Assembly: GCA_017792425.1 (NCBI GenBank)
Contig: CP051233.1
Coordinates: 1,212,402 to 1,276,401 of the forward strand
DNA: 64,000 nucleotides
Source of the DNA: Thalassovita sp.
GTDB lineage: Bacteria > Pseudomonadota > Alphaproteobacteria > Rhodobacterales > Rhodobacteraceae
Reading direction: 5' to 3'
Position numbers and translations under genes: made by a program. The notes beneath the pieces were generated by a model that ran no database searches, was not told where the DNA came from, and saw nothing but the letters and a program-made list of their open reading frames with translations. This document shows positions 41,898 to 51,183 of this stretch, piece by piece; within the stretch, counting starts at the first letter, position 1; every line of letters starts with the position of its first letter.

Positions 41898-41911
41898 ATT
41901 GACGAGTCAAT
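41898..41911. promoter_or_regulatory. BetI operator
   Basis: ATTGAC-GA-GTCAAT is a near-perfect palindrome in the 74-base gap between choX and betI. It matches the ATTGAnnnnTCAAT-type operators described for BetI. One site placed here could repress choXWV and betI-betB-betA together, released by choline. Confidence 0.75.
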
Positions 41912-41948
41912 AAAAATACATCTAGCTTAACAAGGCAAGGAGAAGTTC

Positions 41949-42527
41949 ATGCCTAAGCTGGGAATGGAGCCTATACGGCGGGCCGCACTGGTAAAAGCGA
42001 CAATCGCCGAGATCGGCGCGGCGGGCTCGCTGGATGTGACCGTCAGCCAGATCGCGAAGCGCGCCGGCATGTCCAGCGCGTTGGCGCATCATTATTTCGG
42101 CGGCAAGGACCAGATCTTTCTGGCGGCGATGCGGCACACGCTGTCGGTCTACGGGGCCGAGGTGCGCGGTGCGCTGCTGATGGCAGACAGCCCGCGCGGG
42201 CGTGTCGAGGCGATCGTGCGCTCCAGTTTCAGCCAGACCAGTTTCCGGCGCGACGTGGTGGCGGCGTGGCTGAACTTTTACGTGCTGGCGCAACGGTATG
42301 ACGACGCACGGCGGTTGCTGACGATCTATCAGAAACGCCTGCGGTCTAACCTGCGTCACGCGTTGCGCCCCGATCACGGCGATGCGGCAGGCGAACTGGC
42401 CGAACGGCTGGCGGCGCTGATTGACGGGGCCTATCTGCGGCAATCGCTGGGACTGGGGCTGGCAGACGGCAGCCGTGCCGCCAAGCTGGTTCTGGGCTGC
42501 CTGCCCGATGCGCCGCCTAGTGTCTGA
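41949..42527 (+). CDS. betI: Transcriptional repressor BetI
   Basis: The 192-residue TetR-type regulator starts MPKLGMEPIRRAALVKATIAEIG and has the helix-turn-helix VSQIAKRAGMSSALAHHYFGGKDQIF. It represses choline oxidation genes and is released by choline. AAGGAG precedes the ATG. The palindromic site upstream and the following betB and betA genes match BetI-controlled clusters in Sinorhizobium. Confidence 0.92.
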   Translation: MPKLGMEPIRRAALVKATIAEIGAAGSLDVTVSQIAKRAGMSSALAHHYFGGKDQIFLAAMRHTLSVYGAEVRGALLMADSPRGRVEAIVRSSFSQTSFRRDVVAAWLNFYVLAQRYDDARRLLTIYQKRLRSNLRHALRPDHGDAAGELAERLAALIDGAYLRQSLGLGLADGSRAAKLVLGCLPDAPPSV

Positions 42528-42580
42528 CCGCCCCGCCCTGATCCGAACTTGTCTTTCATCTTGCTGAAAATACTCAAAAA

Positions 42581-44041
42581 ATGACCTATCCAACACAGCC
42601 CCCCGCCAGCCATTTCATTGATGGCCAATATATCGAGGACATCAACGGCGCGCCGTTGCCGGTGATCTATCCCGCCAACGGCGAGGTGATCGCCACCTTG
42701 CACATGGCCACGCCGCAGATCGTGGACCGGGCGGTGGCCTCGGCCCGGCGGGCGCAGGCGGACTGGGCGGCGCTGTCGGGGGCGGAACGCGGGCGCATCC
42801 TGCGCCGGGCGGCGGACATGATCCGCGCGCGTAACCGCGACCTGTCCGTGCTGGAAACGTGGGACACCGGGAAACCGTTGCAGGAAACGCTGGTGGCGGA
42901 TGCGTCCAGTGGTGCGGATGCGCTGGAATATTTCGGCGGGCTGGCAGGGACGCTGACCGGCGAACATATCCCGTTGGGGGACGGGAACTGGGCCTATACG
43001 ATACGCGAGGCGCTGGGCGTCTGCGTCGGGATCGGGGCGTGGAACTATCCGACGCAGATCGCCTGTTGGAAGGCCGCGCCGGCGCTGGCCTGCGGCAATG
43101 CGATGGTGTTCAAGCCGTCCGAGACGACGCCGCTTTGTGCCCTGAAAGTGGCGGAAATCCTGCACGAAGCCGGGCTGCCCGCCGGGTTGTTCAACGTGGT
43201 GCAGGGGGCCGGAGAGGTTGGCCGCGCGCTGGTGACGGATGCGCGGGTGGACAAGGTTTCGCTGACCGGTTCGGTGCCGACGGGGCGCAAGGTTTACGCG
43301 GCCGCCGCCGAGGGGATGCGGCATGTAACGATGGAACTGGGCGGCAAATCTCCGCTGGTGATCTTTGAGGATGCGGATCTGGAGGATGCCGTTGCGGGCG
43401 CGATCCTGGGGAATTTCTATTCCACCGGGCAGGTCTGTTCCAACGGCACGCGGGTGTTCGTCCAGAAGGGCATCAAGGAGGCGTTCCTGCAGCGGCTGAC
43501 CGAGCGGCTGGCGCGGGCGGTGATCGGCGACCCGCTGGACGAGGCGACGAGTTTCGGGCCGATGGTCAGCGAAGGGCAGCTGGGGATCGTGGAGCGGTAT
43601 GTCGCCAAGGGGGTCGAAGAGGGCGCGCGGTTGGTGACGGGTGGCAAGCGTCTGCCCGGGAACGGGTTTTTCATCGAGCCAACGGTGTTCGCGGATGTCT
43701 CGGACGACATGGTGATTGCCCGCGAAGAGATTTTCGGCCCGGTGATGTGCGTGCTGGAGTTCAACGACGAGGCCGAGGTTCTGGCCCGGGCCAATGACAC
43801 CGAATATGGGCTGGCGGCGGGGGTGTTCACCCGCGACCTGGCGCGGGCGCACCGGATGGTGGCCGGGCTGCGGGCCGGGACGTGCTTCATCAATTCCTAC
43901 AATGATGCGCCGGTGGAGGTGCCGTTCGGCGGCGTGAAGCTGTCGGGTGTGGGGCGCGAGAACTCGAAAGCGGCGATCGAGCATTATTCGCAACGGAAAT
44001 CGGTTTTCGTGCGGATGGGTCGGGTCGAGGCGCCGTTCTGA
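42581..44041 (+). CDS. betB: Betaine-aldehyde dehydrogenase
   Basis: The 486-residue NAD(P)-dependent enzyme oxidises betaine aldehyde to glycine betaine. It has the cofactor site (GAWNYPTQIACWKAAPALACGNAMVFKPSE), catalytic Glu in MELGGKSPLVIFEDAD and nucleophilic Cys in GQVCSNGTRVF. Length and the end GRENSKAAIEHYSQRKSVFV match BetB. No good ribosome binding site precedes the ATG at 42581, so another start or coupling with betI is possible. Confidence 0.94.
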   Translation: MTYPTQPPASHFIDGQYIEDINGAPLPVIYPANGEVIATLHMATPQIVDRAVASARRAQADWAALSGAERGRILRRAADMIRARNRDLSVLETWDTGKPLQETLVADASSGADALEYFGGLAGTLTGEHIPLGDGNWAYTIREALGVCVGIGAWNYPTQIACWKAAPALACGNAMVFKPSETTPLCALKVAEILHEAGLPAGLFNVVQGAGEVGRALVTDARVDKVSLTGSVPTGRKVYAAAAEGMRHVTMELGGKSPLVIFEDADLEDAVAGAILGNFYSTGQVCSNGTRVFVQKGIKEAFLQRLTERLARAVIGDPLDEATSFGPMVSEGQLGIVERYVAKGVEEGARLVTGGKRLPGNGFFIEPTVFADVSDDMVIAREEIFGPVMCVLEFNDEAEVLARANDTEYGLAAGVFTRDLARAHRMVAGLRAGTCFINSYNDAPVEVPFGGVKLSGVGRENSKAAIEHYSQRKSVFVRMGRVEAPF

Positions 44042-44136
44042 ATACACTGACGGGCCGCCGCCCATGCGGGCCGGCCCACCCGCCCACCCCCGTCCCGCAT
44101 GGGCGGCTGCGCGTGGGCACCCAATGGAGCAAGGCA

Positions 44137-45783
44137 ATGGAAGCGGATTTCGTGATCGTGGGGGCGGGCAGCGCGGGCTGCGCGATGGCCTATCGCCTGG
44201 GCGAGGCGGGTGCGAGCGTTCTGGTGATCGAATACGGCGGCTCTGACGCGGGGCCGTTCATCCAGATGCCCGCCGCGCTGTCCTATCCGATGAACATGGG
44301 GATCTATGACTGGGGGTTCCAGACCGAGCCCGAGCCGCACCTGGGCGGGCGCGTCCTGGCCACCCCGCGCGGCAAGGTGATCGGCGGGTCCAGCAGCATC
44401 AACGGGATGGTGTTCGTGCGCGGGCACGCGCGGGATTTCGATCATTGGGCCAAGGCAGGTGCCGATGGCTGGGGCTATGCCGACGTGCTGCCCTATTTCA
44501 AGCGAATGGAGACCTGGCACGGGGGCGCGTCCGAATTCCGCGGCACCGAGGGGCCGCTGCACGTGACGCGCGGGCCGCGCAGAAACCCGCTGTTCCACGC
44601 CTTTGTCGAGGCCGGGCGGCAGGCGGGCTATCCCGTCACCGACGATTACAACGGCCAGCAGCAAGAAGGCTTTGGCCCGATGGAACAGACCGTCTGGCGC
44701 GGGCGGCGCTGGTCGGCGGCGAATGCCTATCTGAAGCCCGCGAAGAAGCGGTTCAACGTCGGCGTGGTGCGCGGGTTCGCCCGGCGCGTGGTGATCGAGC
44801 AAGGCCGCGCCACCGGGGTTGAGATCGAGCGTGGCGGCGCCCTGCAGCTGGTCCGGGCCCGGCGCGAGGTGATCGTGGCGGCCTCGTCCATCAACTCGCC
44901 CAAGCTGCTGATGCTGTCCGGGATCGGGGCGGGGGCGCACCTGGCGGACCACGGCATCCCGGTGGTCGCCGACCGACCCGGTGTGGGGGCGAACCTGCAA
45001 GATCACCTGGAGCTGTACCTGCAGATGGCCGCTGCTCAGCCGGTGACGCTGTATAAGTATTGGAACCTGTGGGGCAAGGCGCTGATCGGGGCGCAGTGGC
45101 TGTTCACCGGCACCGGGCTGGGGGCGTCCAACCAGTTCGAAAGCGCGGGGTTCATCCGGTCCGCCGCCGGGGTGGATTACCCGGATATCCAGTACCACTT
45201 CATCCCGATCGCGGTGCGCTATGACGGCAAGGCGGCGGCCGAGGGGCACGGGTTCCAGGCCCATGTCGGGCCGATGCGCAGCGAATCGCGCGGGACGGTG
45301 CGGTTGCGGTCGGGCGACCCGAAGGCCGCGCCGGTGATCCGCTTCAACTATATGTCGCAGGACAGGGACTGGCGTGATTTCCGCCAGTGCATCCGGCTGA
45401 CGCGGGAATTGTTCGGGCAGGAGGCCTTTGCGCCTTACGTGAAGCACGAAATCCAGCCCGGCGCCGGGCTGCAAAGCGACGGCGAATTGGACGGGTTCAT
45501 CCGCGAGCATGTCGAGAGCGCCTATCACCCCTGCGGCACCTGCCGGATGGGGGGGGCGGACGATCCGCTGGCGGTGGTCGACCCCCAGGCGCGGGTGATC
45601 GGGGTGGACGGGTTACGGGTGGCCGACAGTTCCATTTTCCCGCGCATCACCAATGGCAACCTAAACGCGCCCTCGATCATGGTCGGGGAAAAGGTCAGCG
45701 ACATGGTGCTGGGCCGCGATCCGCTGCCGCCCGAACCGGTGGCGCCGTGGCTGCATCCCGACTGGGCCGGGGCGCAGCGATAG
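44137..45783 (+). CDS. betA: Choline dehydrogenase
   Basis: The 548-residue GMC-family flavoprotein oxidises choline to betaine aldehyde and passes electrons to the respiratory chain. It has the FAD motif (DFVIVGAGSAGCAMAYRLGEAG), GGSSSINGMVFVRGHARDFDHW, and the active site YHPCGTCRMG with the catalytic His-Asn pair in ITNGNLNAPSIMVGEK. The ATG at 44137 (MEADFVIVGAG) follows GGAGCAAGG. It is the last gene of betI-betB-betA. Its stop is 2 bases from the end of nirX. Confidence 0.93.
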   Translation: MEADFVIVGAGSAGCAMAYRLGEAGASVLVIEYGGSDAGPFIQMPAALSYPMNMGIYDWGFQTEPEPHLGGRVLATPRGKVIGGSSSINGMVFVRGHARDFDHWAKAGADGWGYADVLPYFKRMETWHGGASEFRGTEGPLHVTRGPRRNPLFHAFVEAGRQAGYPVTDDYNGQQQEGFGPMEQTVWRGRRWSAANAYLKPAKKRFNVGVVRGFARRVVIEQGRATGVEIERGGALQLVRARREVIVAASSINSPKLLMLSGIGAGAHLADHGIPVVADRPGVGANLQDHLELYLQMAAAQPVTLYKYWNLWGKALIGAQWLFTGTGLGASNQFESAGFIRSAAGVDYPDIQYHFIPIAVRYDGKAAAEGHGFQAHVGPMRSESRGTVRLRSGDPKAAPVIRFNYMSQDRDWRDFRQCIRLTRELFGQEAFAPYVKHEIQPGAGLQSDGELDGFIREHVESAYHPCGTCRMGGADDPLAVVDPQARVIGVDGLRVADSSIFPRITNGNLNAPSIMVGEKVSDMVLGRDPLPPEPVAPWLHPDWAGAQR

Positions 45784-45785
45784 GA

Positions 45786-46673
45786 TCAGGCGGGAATCAG
45801 CGCCTCGCAGCGGGCGGCGGGATGGTGGGCCAGCGTCCGGGCGATTGCGTCCCGCGTCATCAGGCAGAACCCGGTGGACAGGGCATCGGCCAGCGCGGCA
45901 GAGGGGGCCGAAACGCTGACAGTGGACCATACCGGGGCCTGCCCTGTCGGTGACAGGATATGCCCGCGCCCGTCCGGCAGGACCGTGCCGCGCGGGGACG
46001 AGGTGGCCAGCGCCCTGTCGGCCAGTTCCACCCGCGCCAGTTCCCGGCCCTCGGGCGATTGGATGGCCGCCTGCCAGGGGTGGCCCGGCGCGGGGCCGCC
46101 GATGCCCACGATTTCGCCCATGTCCACCAGCACCTGCGTCAGCCCCGCCGTGCGCAGCAGATCCACGATACGGTCGGCGCACCAGCCCTGGGCGATTCCG
46201 TTGAAGGTCAGCGCCATGCCGGGGGGCAGGCGTATTTCGGCGGCGGAGAGGGAGACGCGGTCCCAGCCGACATGGCGGCGGGCGGCGGCGCTGTCGGCCC
46301 GGTCCAGTGCGGCGCGCCACAGCACCTGAACGCTGGGATCGAAGGCGCCGCCGGTGTCATGGTGGATGCGGCCCGCCAGATTGCACAGCGACAGGAAGGC
46401 GGGCGCGGGATAGGCCAGTCGGCCATCCCGGTTCAGCCGCACCAGTGCCGAATCCCGGAACAGGGAAAACTGCCGTTCGGTGTGATCCACCAGCGCCGCG
46501 ATCCGGCGGGTCAGCCGATACCAGGTCGCGGCATCCACCCCGCGCAATCGCACGGACAGCGCGCCCCCCAGCCCGGCACCGGACCAAAGCCGGGTATCGT
46601 CGGCGCGGGCCGGGGCGGCCAGCGCGGCGGCGCTGATTGTCAGAAAGCGGCGGCGGGTGACGGGTGGCGTCAT
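45786..46673 (-). CDS. nirX: FAD:protein FMN transferase, NirX/NosX type
   Basis: The 295-residue ApbE-family protein starts with a Tat-like signal (TRRRFLTISAAALAAPARA) and has the family motifs GAFDPSVQVLW, LTFNGIAQGWCADRIVDLL and VDMGEIVGIGG. It attaches FMN to a periplasmic flavoprotein domain, here almost certainly that of NirI. The ATG at 46673 overlaps the nirI stop by ATGA, which supports this partner. The name NirX follows Paracoccus, where nirI and nirX diverge from nirS. Confidence 0.85.
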   Translation of the reverse strand: MTPPVTRRRFLTISAAALAAPARADDTRLWSGAGLGGALSVRLRGVDAATWYRLTRRIAALVDHTERQFSLFRDSALVRLNRDGRLAYPAPAFLSLCNLAGRIHHDTGGAFDPSVQVLWRAALDRADSAAARRHVGWDRVSLSAAEIRLPPGMALTFNGIAQGWCADRIVDLLRTAGLTQVLVDMGEIVGIGGPAPGHPWQAAIQSPEGRELARVELADRALATSSPRGTVLPDGRGHILSPTGQAPVWSTVSVSAPSAALADALSTGFCLMTRDAIARTLAHHPAARCEALIPA

Positions 46674-48802
46674 GGTGAAACCTGTGGCTGGGGCGCGCGG
46701 GCGCGGCGTTTCAGGATCGGGCATTGCGCGCCATCGTTCATCGTGACCTGGCAGCGCAGGCACAGCACGCATTCGTTGGGGTTGATCCGGCCGATGGCGT
46801 CTATGGCGCCGACGGTGCATTGGGTTTCGCACAGGCGGCATTCGCGCCCGCATTGGGGGCGGCGGTGCAGCCAGTCAAAGATCTTCAGCTTGGCCGGGAT
46901 CGCCAGCCCCGCCCCCAACGGGCACAGGTAGCGGCAGTAGAACCGTTCGATGAACAGGCCCATTCCCAGGATCACCGCGACGAACAGCAAGAACGGCCAG
47001 GCGCGGATGAAACGCATCGAAATCGCGGTCTTGAACGGCTCTGCTTCGGCCAGGATCAGGGCGTCGGTCATGGAATAGAAGGACAGGGCCACGATGGCGA
47101 CGAACAGCGTGTACTTGATCACCCACAGCCGTTCATGCACCGATTGCGGCACCGCGATCTGGCGCACGCCCAACCGCCGGGCCAGCGCGTTCGTCAGCTC
47201 TTGCAGCGCGCCGAAGGGGCACAGCCAGCCGCAATACACCCCGCGCCCCCAGAACAGCAGCCCAAGCGCGGTAAAGGACCACAGCAGGAAGATCACGGGT
47301 TCAACCAGGAAGGTTTCCCAGTGGAACCCGTTCAGCAGCGAATGCAGGAAGGCCACCACCTGCACCACCGACAACTGGCCGTTCAGCCCCATTCCCAGCA
47401 CAAGGAAACTGGCCGCCAGAAAGCCCAGCCGCAGGCGGCGCCACAGCCGGGGGCGGCGGGTGATGCTTTCCTGTGCCAGCAGAATGCCCCCCAGCGCCGC
47501 GACCATCACCGCGACCACGGCGGCATGCAGGCGCTTGGCAGTCCACATCTGTCGCCACAGCGGGTCTGGCGGGGCAACGTCCATGCGCAGGGCCGGGGGC
47601 AGCGCATAGGGCAGGGTGGTGGTCATCGTCACATCCGGCCCGCTGGCGGCGGGGCGCGTGGCGGTGATTTCCACGGTCAGAGGCTGGGTGGGATCAATCC
47701 GGGCGGGCAGGGCGAACACGCTGATTTCACGCAGGTTGGGCGCGTCATCCAGTGCCAGCTTGCGGATCATCCGATAGTCGTCCGCGGTGGGCTGCCAGGT
47801 GGTACTTCCCTGCCGGACGGTGATCCGCTCGAACACGCCGGTTTTCTTCCAGTCCGTGCCGCGATGCGACTGCACCCCGGTTGACGCCACCAGCAGCGCC
47901 ACCTGTCCCGGTCCCAGCGCGCCGATCACGCGTCCGAATTCGGATTGTCCCAGCAGGTTCGCCCCGACTGTCGGCGTGTCGATCACCCCGGCCCAGATGT
48001 GCAGAAAGCTGCGGTCTGACGGGCGCAACGGCACCTTGGCGCCCTGTAACGCCTGTGCCGCCGTGGTCATGGAAACGCGCACCCCCGCCAGTGCGCCCTG
48101 ATCCAGCAGATCCTGCCATGTCGCGGGCCGAAAGCTGACCCGGTCCACGCCGCCGCCGGGGATGATCCCCCGCGCCATCGCCAGCGTGCGCCCGGTCCGC
48201 AGGATGCTGTCGCGTAGCACCCCGGTGGACACGGTGGCCCGGCTGATGATGTCGGGCAGGCGTGTGTCCGCGCCGGTTCGGGCGGTCAGGTCATAGCCGA
48301 TGAACCCTTGGACATAGGCGGTGATGTCGTCATCCGATATCCCCAGCGTCAGGACGGGTTCGTTGTGCCGCACCAGTTGCGCGCCGATGATCCGGCCTTC
48401 GGGCGGCACAGCGATCAGCACGTCCAGTGGATGCCCCGAATACCCCAGCGACCCCGAGATTTCCCAGCTAGAGCCGATATGTGCCACGGTGCGCCCCTCT
48501 TGCAGGACGGACCAGCCCGGCACGCCGGTGTCAATCCGCTGCACGGAGAGCTGCCCCGTCAGCCCCAGCGTTCGGGCAAAACGGGTGACGGTGGCCAGAT
48601 CGGGGGCGATGTCCTGACGCGCCTCGCCGACAAAGGGGGGTTGGGCGGTTGCAGCCAGCGGCCAAAACAGGGCCAGCGCCATCAGGATGCCGCACACCCC
48701 CTGCCAAAGCGGGCGTGACCGGCGCCTGTGCTGCGATCTGGCGGGCGATTTCGGGATATAACAGTTGAAAGATGTCAATTTTATTCCGTCATTCCGTCGC
48801 AT
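46670..48802 (-). CDS. nirI: NirI (NosR-like) transmembrane flavoprotein and iron-sulfur regulator
   Basis: The 710-residue protein has a signal anchor (RRRSRPLWQGVCGILMALALF), a periplasmic FMN-binding region (about 60-380), several membrane helices with two CX3CP motifs (CGWLCPFG and CRYLCPLG) and a C-terminal ferredoxin-like domain (CGRECRLCETQC and CVLCLRC). This is the NosR/NirI plan. In Paracoccus NirI is needed for expression of nirS. It could equally be labelled NosR, but the divergent nirS and absence of nosZ decide for NirI. The start is uncertain; the ATG at 48802 has no close ribosome binding site. Confidence 0.87.
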   Translation of the reverse strand: MRRNDGIKLTSFNCYIPKSPARSQHRRRSRPLWQGVCGILMALALFWPLAATAQPPFVGEARQDIAPDLATVTRFARTLGLTGQLSVQRIDTGVPGWSVLQEGRTVAHIGSSWEISGSLGYSGHPLDVLIAVPPEGRIIGAQLVRHNEPVLTLGISDDDITAYVQGFIGYDLTARTGADTRLPDIISRATVSTGVLRDSILRTGRTLAMARGIIPGGGVDRVSFRPATWQDLLDQGALAGVRVSMTTAAQALQGAKVPLRPSDRSFLHIWAGVIDTPTVGANLLGQSEFGRVIGALGPGQVALLVASTGVQSHRGTDWKKTGVFERITVRQGSTTWQPTADDYRMIRKLALDDAPNLREISVFALPARIDPTQPLTVEITATRPAASGPDVTMTTTLPYALPPALRMDVAPPDPLWRQMWTAKRLHAAVVAVMVAALGGILLAQESITRRPRLWRRLRLGFLAASFLVLGMGLNGQLSVVQVVAFLHSLLNGFHWETFLVEPVIFLLWSFTALGLLFWGRGVYCGWLCPFGALQELTNALARRLGVRQIAVPQSVHERLWVIKYTLFVAIVALSFYSMTDALILAEAEPFKTAISMRFIRAWPFLLFVAVILGMGLFIERFYCRYLCPLGAGLAIPAKLKIFDWLHRRPQCGRECRLCETQCTVGAIDAIGRINPNECVLCLRCQVTMNDGAQCPILKRRARAPQPQVSP

Positions 48803-48894
48803 CTTGTGTTTCAGAAAACCCCTTTATTTTATGCGTTTAGAGCTGGTTTCAGGGTCGATTTCCAGCACGATACAAAAATTTACCTTGTTATGAG

Positions 48895-48908
48895 TTGATA
48901 AAAATCAA
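48895..48908. promoter_or_regulatory. FNR/NNR-type box between nirI and nirS
   Basis: TTGATAAAAATCAA matches the TTGAT-N4-ATCAA consensus exactly. It lies 61 bases before the nirS ATG and 86 bases before the nirI ATG. It could serve both divergent genes. The identical box precedes the regulator gene at 51184. Confidence 0.8.
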
Positions 48909-48969
48909 GCAAAAACTAGTGCCGTCGCTTCATCAAGGGGCTGCCAACCCCTGTATTGAGGAGAATCAC

Positions 48970-50727
48970 ATGCCAACTCATCCAGCCAAATCCAGGATGC
49001 GCCTGCTGGGCAGCGCGGCGGTCGCGCTTGCCGTACTGGCCGGCCCGTCGCTTGCGCAGGACAAGCCGAAGGATCACGGCGACACACCTGGGGCGTCCTA
49101 TGCGCCCTCGATGACCACGCTGGGGGAACTTCAGCTGGAAATTCCGGGCCGTAAACCGGACGATCCCGTCATCACCGCCGAGGAATTCGCCCGCGCCTCG
49201 ACCATCTATTTCGAACGCTGCGCCGGCTGCCACGGCGTGCTGCGCAAGGGCGCGACGGGCAAGCCGCTGACCCCCGACATCACCCGCGAACTGGGCTATG
49301 ACGCGCTGCAAGCCTTCATCACCTACGGTTCGCCCGCCGGGATGCCGAACTGGGGCACCTCTGGCCAGCTGAGCGAAGAGGACGTGGACCTGATGGCGCG
49401 CTATGTGCTGATGGAACCGCCCGCGCCGCCGGAATTCGGCATGCCGGAAATGATGGAAACCTGGAAAGTCCTGGTCAAGCCAGAGGATCGTCCCACCCAG
49501 AAGATGAACGACTGGGACATTGAAAACCTGATGTCCGTGACCTTGCGGGATTCGGGCGAAATCGCACTGATCGACGGCGGAAGCTATGAAATCCGCCAGG
49601 TCATCAAGACTGGTTACGCGGTGCATATCAGCCGGATTTCCGCCTCTGGGCGCTATCTGTTCGTGATCGGGCGCGACGCCAAGATCGTGATGATCGACCT
49701 GTGGATGGAAACCCCCGCCCCGGTGGCCGAAATTAAGATCGGCACAGAGGCGCGGTCCATCGAGACCTCGAAATTCGAGGGCTACGAGGACACGTATGCC
49801 ATCGCGGGTGCCTATTGGCCGCCGCAATACGTGATCATGGATGGCCAGACGCTGGAGCCGAAAAAGATCGTATCGACCCGCGGCAATGTCTATGACGAAC
49901 AGGTCTATCACCCCGAACCGCGGGTGGCGTCGATCCTGGGGTCGCACTATCGCCCGGAATTCATCGTCAACGTCAAGGAAACCGGCAAGATCCTTCTGGT
50001 GGACTATACCGACCTGAAAAACCTGAAAACCACGGAAATCGAGGCCGAACGCTTCTTGCATGACGGCGGGCTGGATTCGACCCACCGGTATTTCATGGTG
50101 GCGGCCAACGCCCGCAACAAGATCGCGGTTGTGGACACCAAGGAAGGCAAGCTGACCGCGCTGGTGGATACCGAAGGCACCACCCCGCACCCGGGGCGCG
50201 GCGCGAATATCAACCACCCGGTCTATGGGCCGGTCTGGGCAACCTCGCACCTGGGGGATGAATCGGTGGCGCTGATCGGCACCGACCCCGAAGGCCACCC
50301 GGATCAGGCGTGGAAGATGGTGGACAGCTTCGACGCGCTTGGCGGCGGATCGCTGTTCATCAAGACGCACCCCAAGTCTGACCACCTGTACGTGGATGCG
50401 ACACTGAACCCCGAGGCAGAGATTTCGGCATCGGTCGCCGTGTTCACGGTCAGCCAGATGACGGCGGATGCCGACCCGGAATTCGTGACCCTGCCGATTG
50501 GCGAATGGGCCGGGATCGCCGAAGGCCAGCCGCGCGTGGTGCAGCCGGAATACAACAAGGACGGCACCGAGGTGTGGTTCTCTGTCTGGAACGCCAAGGA
50601 CAAGGAAAGCGCCATCGTCGTCGTGGATGACAAGACGCTGGAATTGAAGCACGTGATCAAGGATCCGCGCCTGATCACCCCGACCGGCAAGTTCAACGTG
50701 CTGAACACCGGTAAGGACATCTACTGA
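48970..50727 (+). CDS. nirS: Cytochrome cd1 nitrite reductase
   Basis: NirS reduces nitrite to nitric oxide in the periplasm, the defining step of denitrification. The 585-residue protein has a signal peptide (RLLGSAAVALAVLAGPSLAQ), a cytochrome c domain with CAGCH at residues 84-88, and the eight-bladed heme d1 domain, with the proximal ligand His219 in GYAVHISRIS and active-site histidines in GSHYRPEF and STHRYFMVAAN. The ATG at 48970 follows GAGGAG. The expected nirE-nirC-nirF-nirD-nirL-nirG-nirH-nirJ-nirN genes for heme d1 do not follow; they must be elsewhere. Confidence 0.96.
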   Translation: MPTHPAKSRMRLLGSAAVALAVLAGPSLAQDKPKDHGDTPGASYAPSMTTLGELQLEIPGRKPDDPVITAEEFARASTIYFERCAGCHGVLRKGATGKPLTPDITRELGYDALQAFITYGSPAGMPNWGTSGQLSEEDVDLMARYVLMEPPAPPEFGMPEMMETWKVLVKPEDRPTQKMNDWDIENLMSVTLRDSGEIALIDGGSYEIRQVIKTGYAVHISRISASGRYLFVIGRDAKIVMIDLWMETPAPVAEIKIGTEARSIETSKFEGYEDTYAIAGAYWPPQYVIMDGQTLEPKKIVSTRGNVYDEQVYHPEPRVASILGSHYRPEFIVNVKETGKILLVDYTDLKNLKTTEIEAERFLHDGGLDSTHRYFMVAANARNKIAVVDTKEGKLTALVDTEGTTPHPGRGANINHPVYGPVWATSHLGDESVALIGTDPEGHPDQAWKMVDSFDALGGGSLFIKTHPKSDHLYVDATLNPEAEISASVAVFTVSQMTADADPEFVTLPIGEWAGIAEGQPRVVQPEYNKDGTEVWFSVWNAKDKESAIVVVDDKTLELKHVIKDPRLITPTGKFNVLNTGKDIY

Positions 50728-50778
50728 TCCGGCCTGCGGGCGTCGCAAAGGTGCGGCGCCCGTCCGCAAAATCCAACC

Positions 50779-50807
50779 ACCCGGCGCAGGTCTGTCTTGC
50801 GCCGGGT
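50779..50807 (+). terminator. Rho-independent terminator after nirS
   Basis: ACCCGGCGCA (50779-50788) and TGCGCCGGGT (50798-50807) form a perfect 10-bp stem with a 9-base loop, followed by TCTTTG. It is 51 bases past the nirS stop and just before the orphan FNR-type box, so nirS transcription should end here. Confidence 0.75.
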
Positions 50808-50818
50808 TCTTTGCGCCT

Positions 50819-50842
50819 AATGATTGATAATTATCAATCATT
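50819..50842. promoter_or_regulatory. Perfect 24-bp palindrome containing an FNR/NNR box, no gene downstream
   Basis: The 24 bases are a perfect inverted repeat of 12-base arms; its centre TTGATAATTATCAA (50824-50837) is a textbook FNR/NNR site. The next coding gene on the + strand starts only at 51328 and has its own identical-to-nirS box at 51184. So this site probably drives a separate short transcript. Confidence 0.7.
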
Positions 50843-50859
50843 CTTGATGCGTTTGCCGT

Positions 50860-51100
50860 CTGGGGCAGGAGTCGGGGGTCGGGAAAGGAAAGGGCCGGAC
50901 GCTTGTTGCCTCACCGCGTCCGGCCCTAGGAGTGAGTCTCGTCATGCGGTCAACGCATCGGAACCCTGTTGTTTGACGACTGCCCTCTGGGACGCCAGAA
51001 AACAGAACTCACCAGCAATGCTTTCTGCCCGGTCCAGGCGGCTCAGGTCTGACGGGAAGAGGGTGATTAATCCCGTCAGTATCTGAACGAAGTGTCAGCG
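50860..51100 (+). ncRNA. Candidate NO/anaerobically induced small RNA
   Basis: No gene is visible in the stretch between the nirS terminator and the regulator. Two strong hairpins are: AGGGCCGGACGC (50891-50902) with GCGTCCGGCCCT (50916-50927), a perfect 12-bp stem with a 13-base loop, and CTGACGGGA (51049-51057) with TCCCGTCAG (51071-51079), a perfect 9-bp stem with a 13-base loop. They lie downstream of the orphan FNR-type palindrome. The ends of the transcript are guesses; the second hairpin lacks a U run. An alternative is a long leader of the regulator gene. An in-frame ORF across it has no recognisable protein. Confidence 0.4.
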
Positions 51101-51183
51101 GTAACCTGTGTGTCGCTGCCTGGTCCGGGTAAAGGATCATGTCGTCGATGGGGTCTTATTGCCACGCTGCAAGGGAATCAGAC

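Noticed and set aside
46670..48802. Calling this gene nosR and its partner nosX
   Set aside because: The domain plan fits both, but nirS is divergent and no nosZ, nosD, nosF or nosY is nearby, so nirI and nirX fit better.
48916..50841. Open frame of about 640 codons antisense to nirS
   Set aside because: It is the complement of a highly conserved enzyme gene and matches no family; the length comes from the lack of stops in GC-rich DNA.
50751..51086. A 111-codon protein gene downstream of nirS
   Set aside because: The frame starts within the nirS terminator region, spans the FNR palindrome and hairpins, and has no ribosome binding site or motif.
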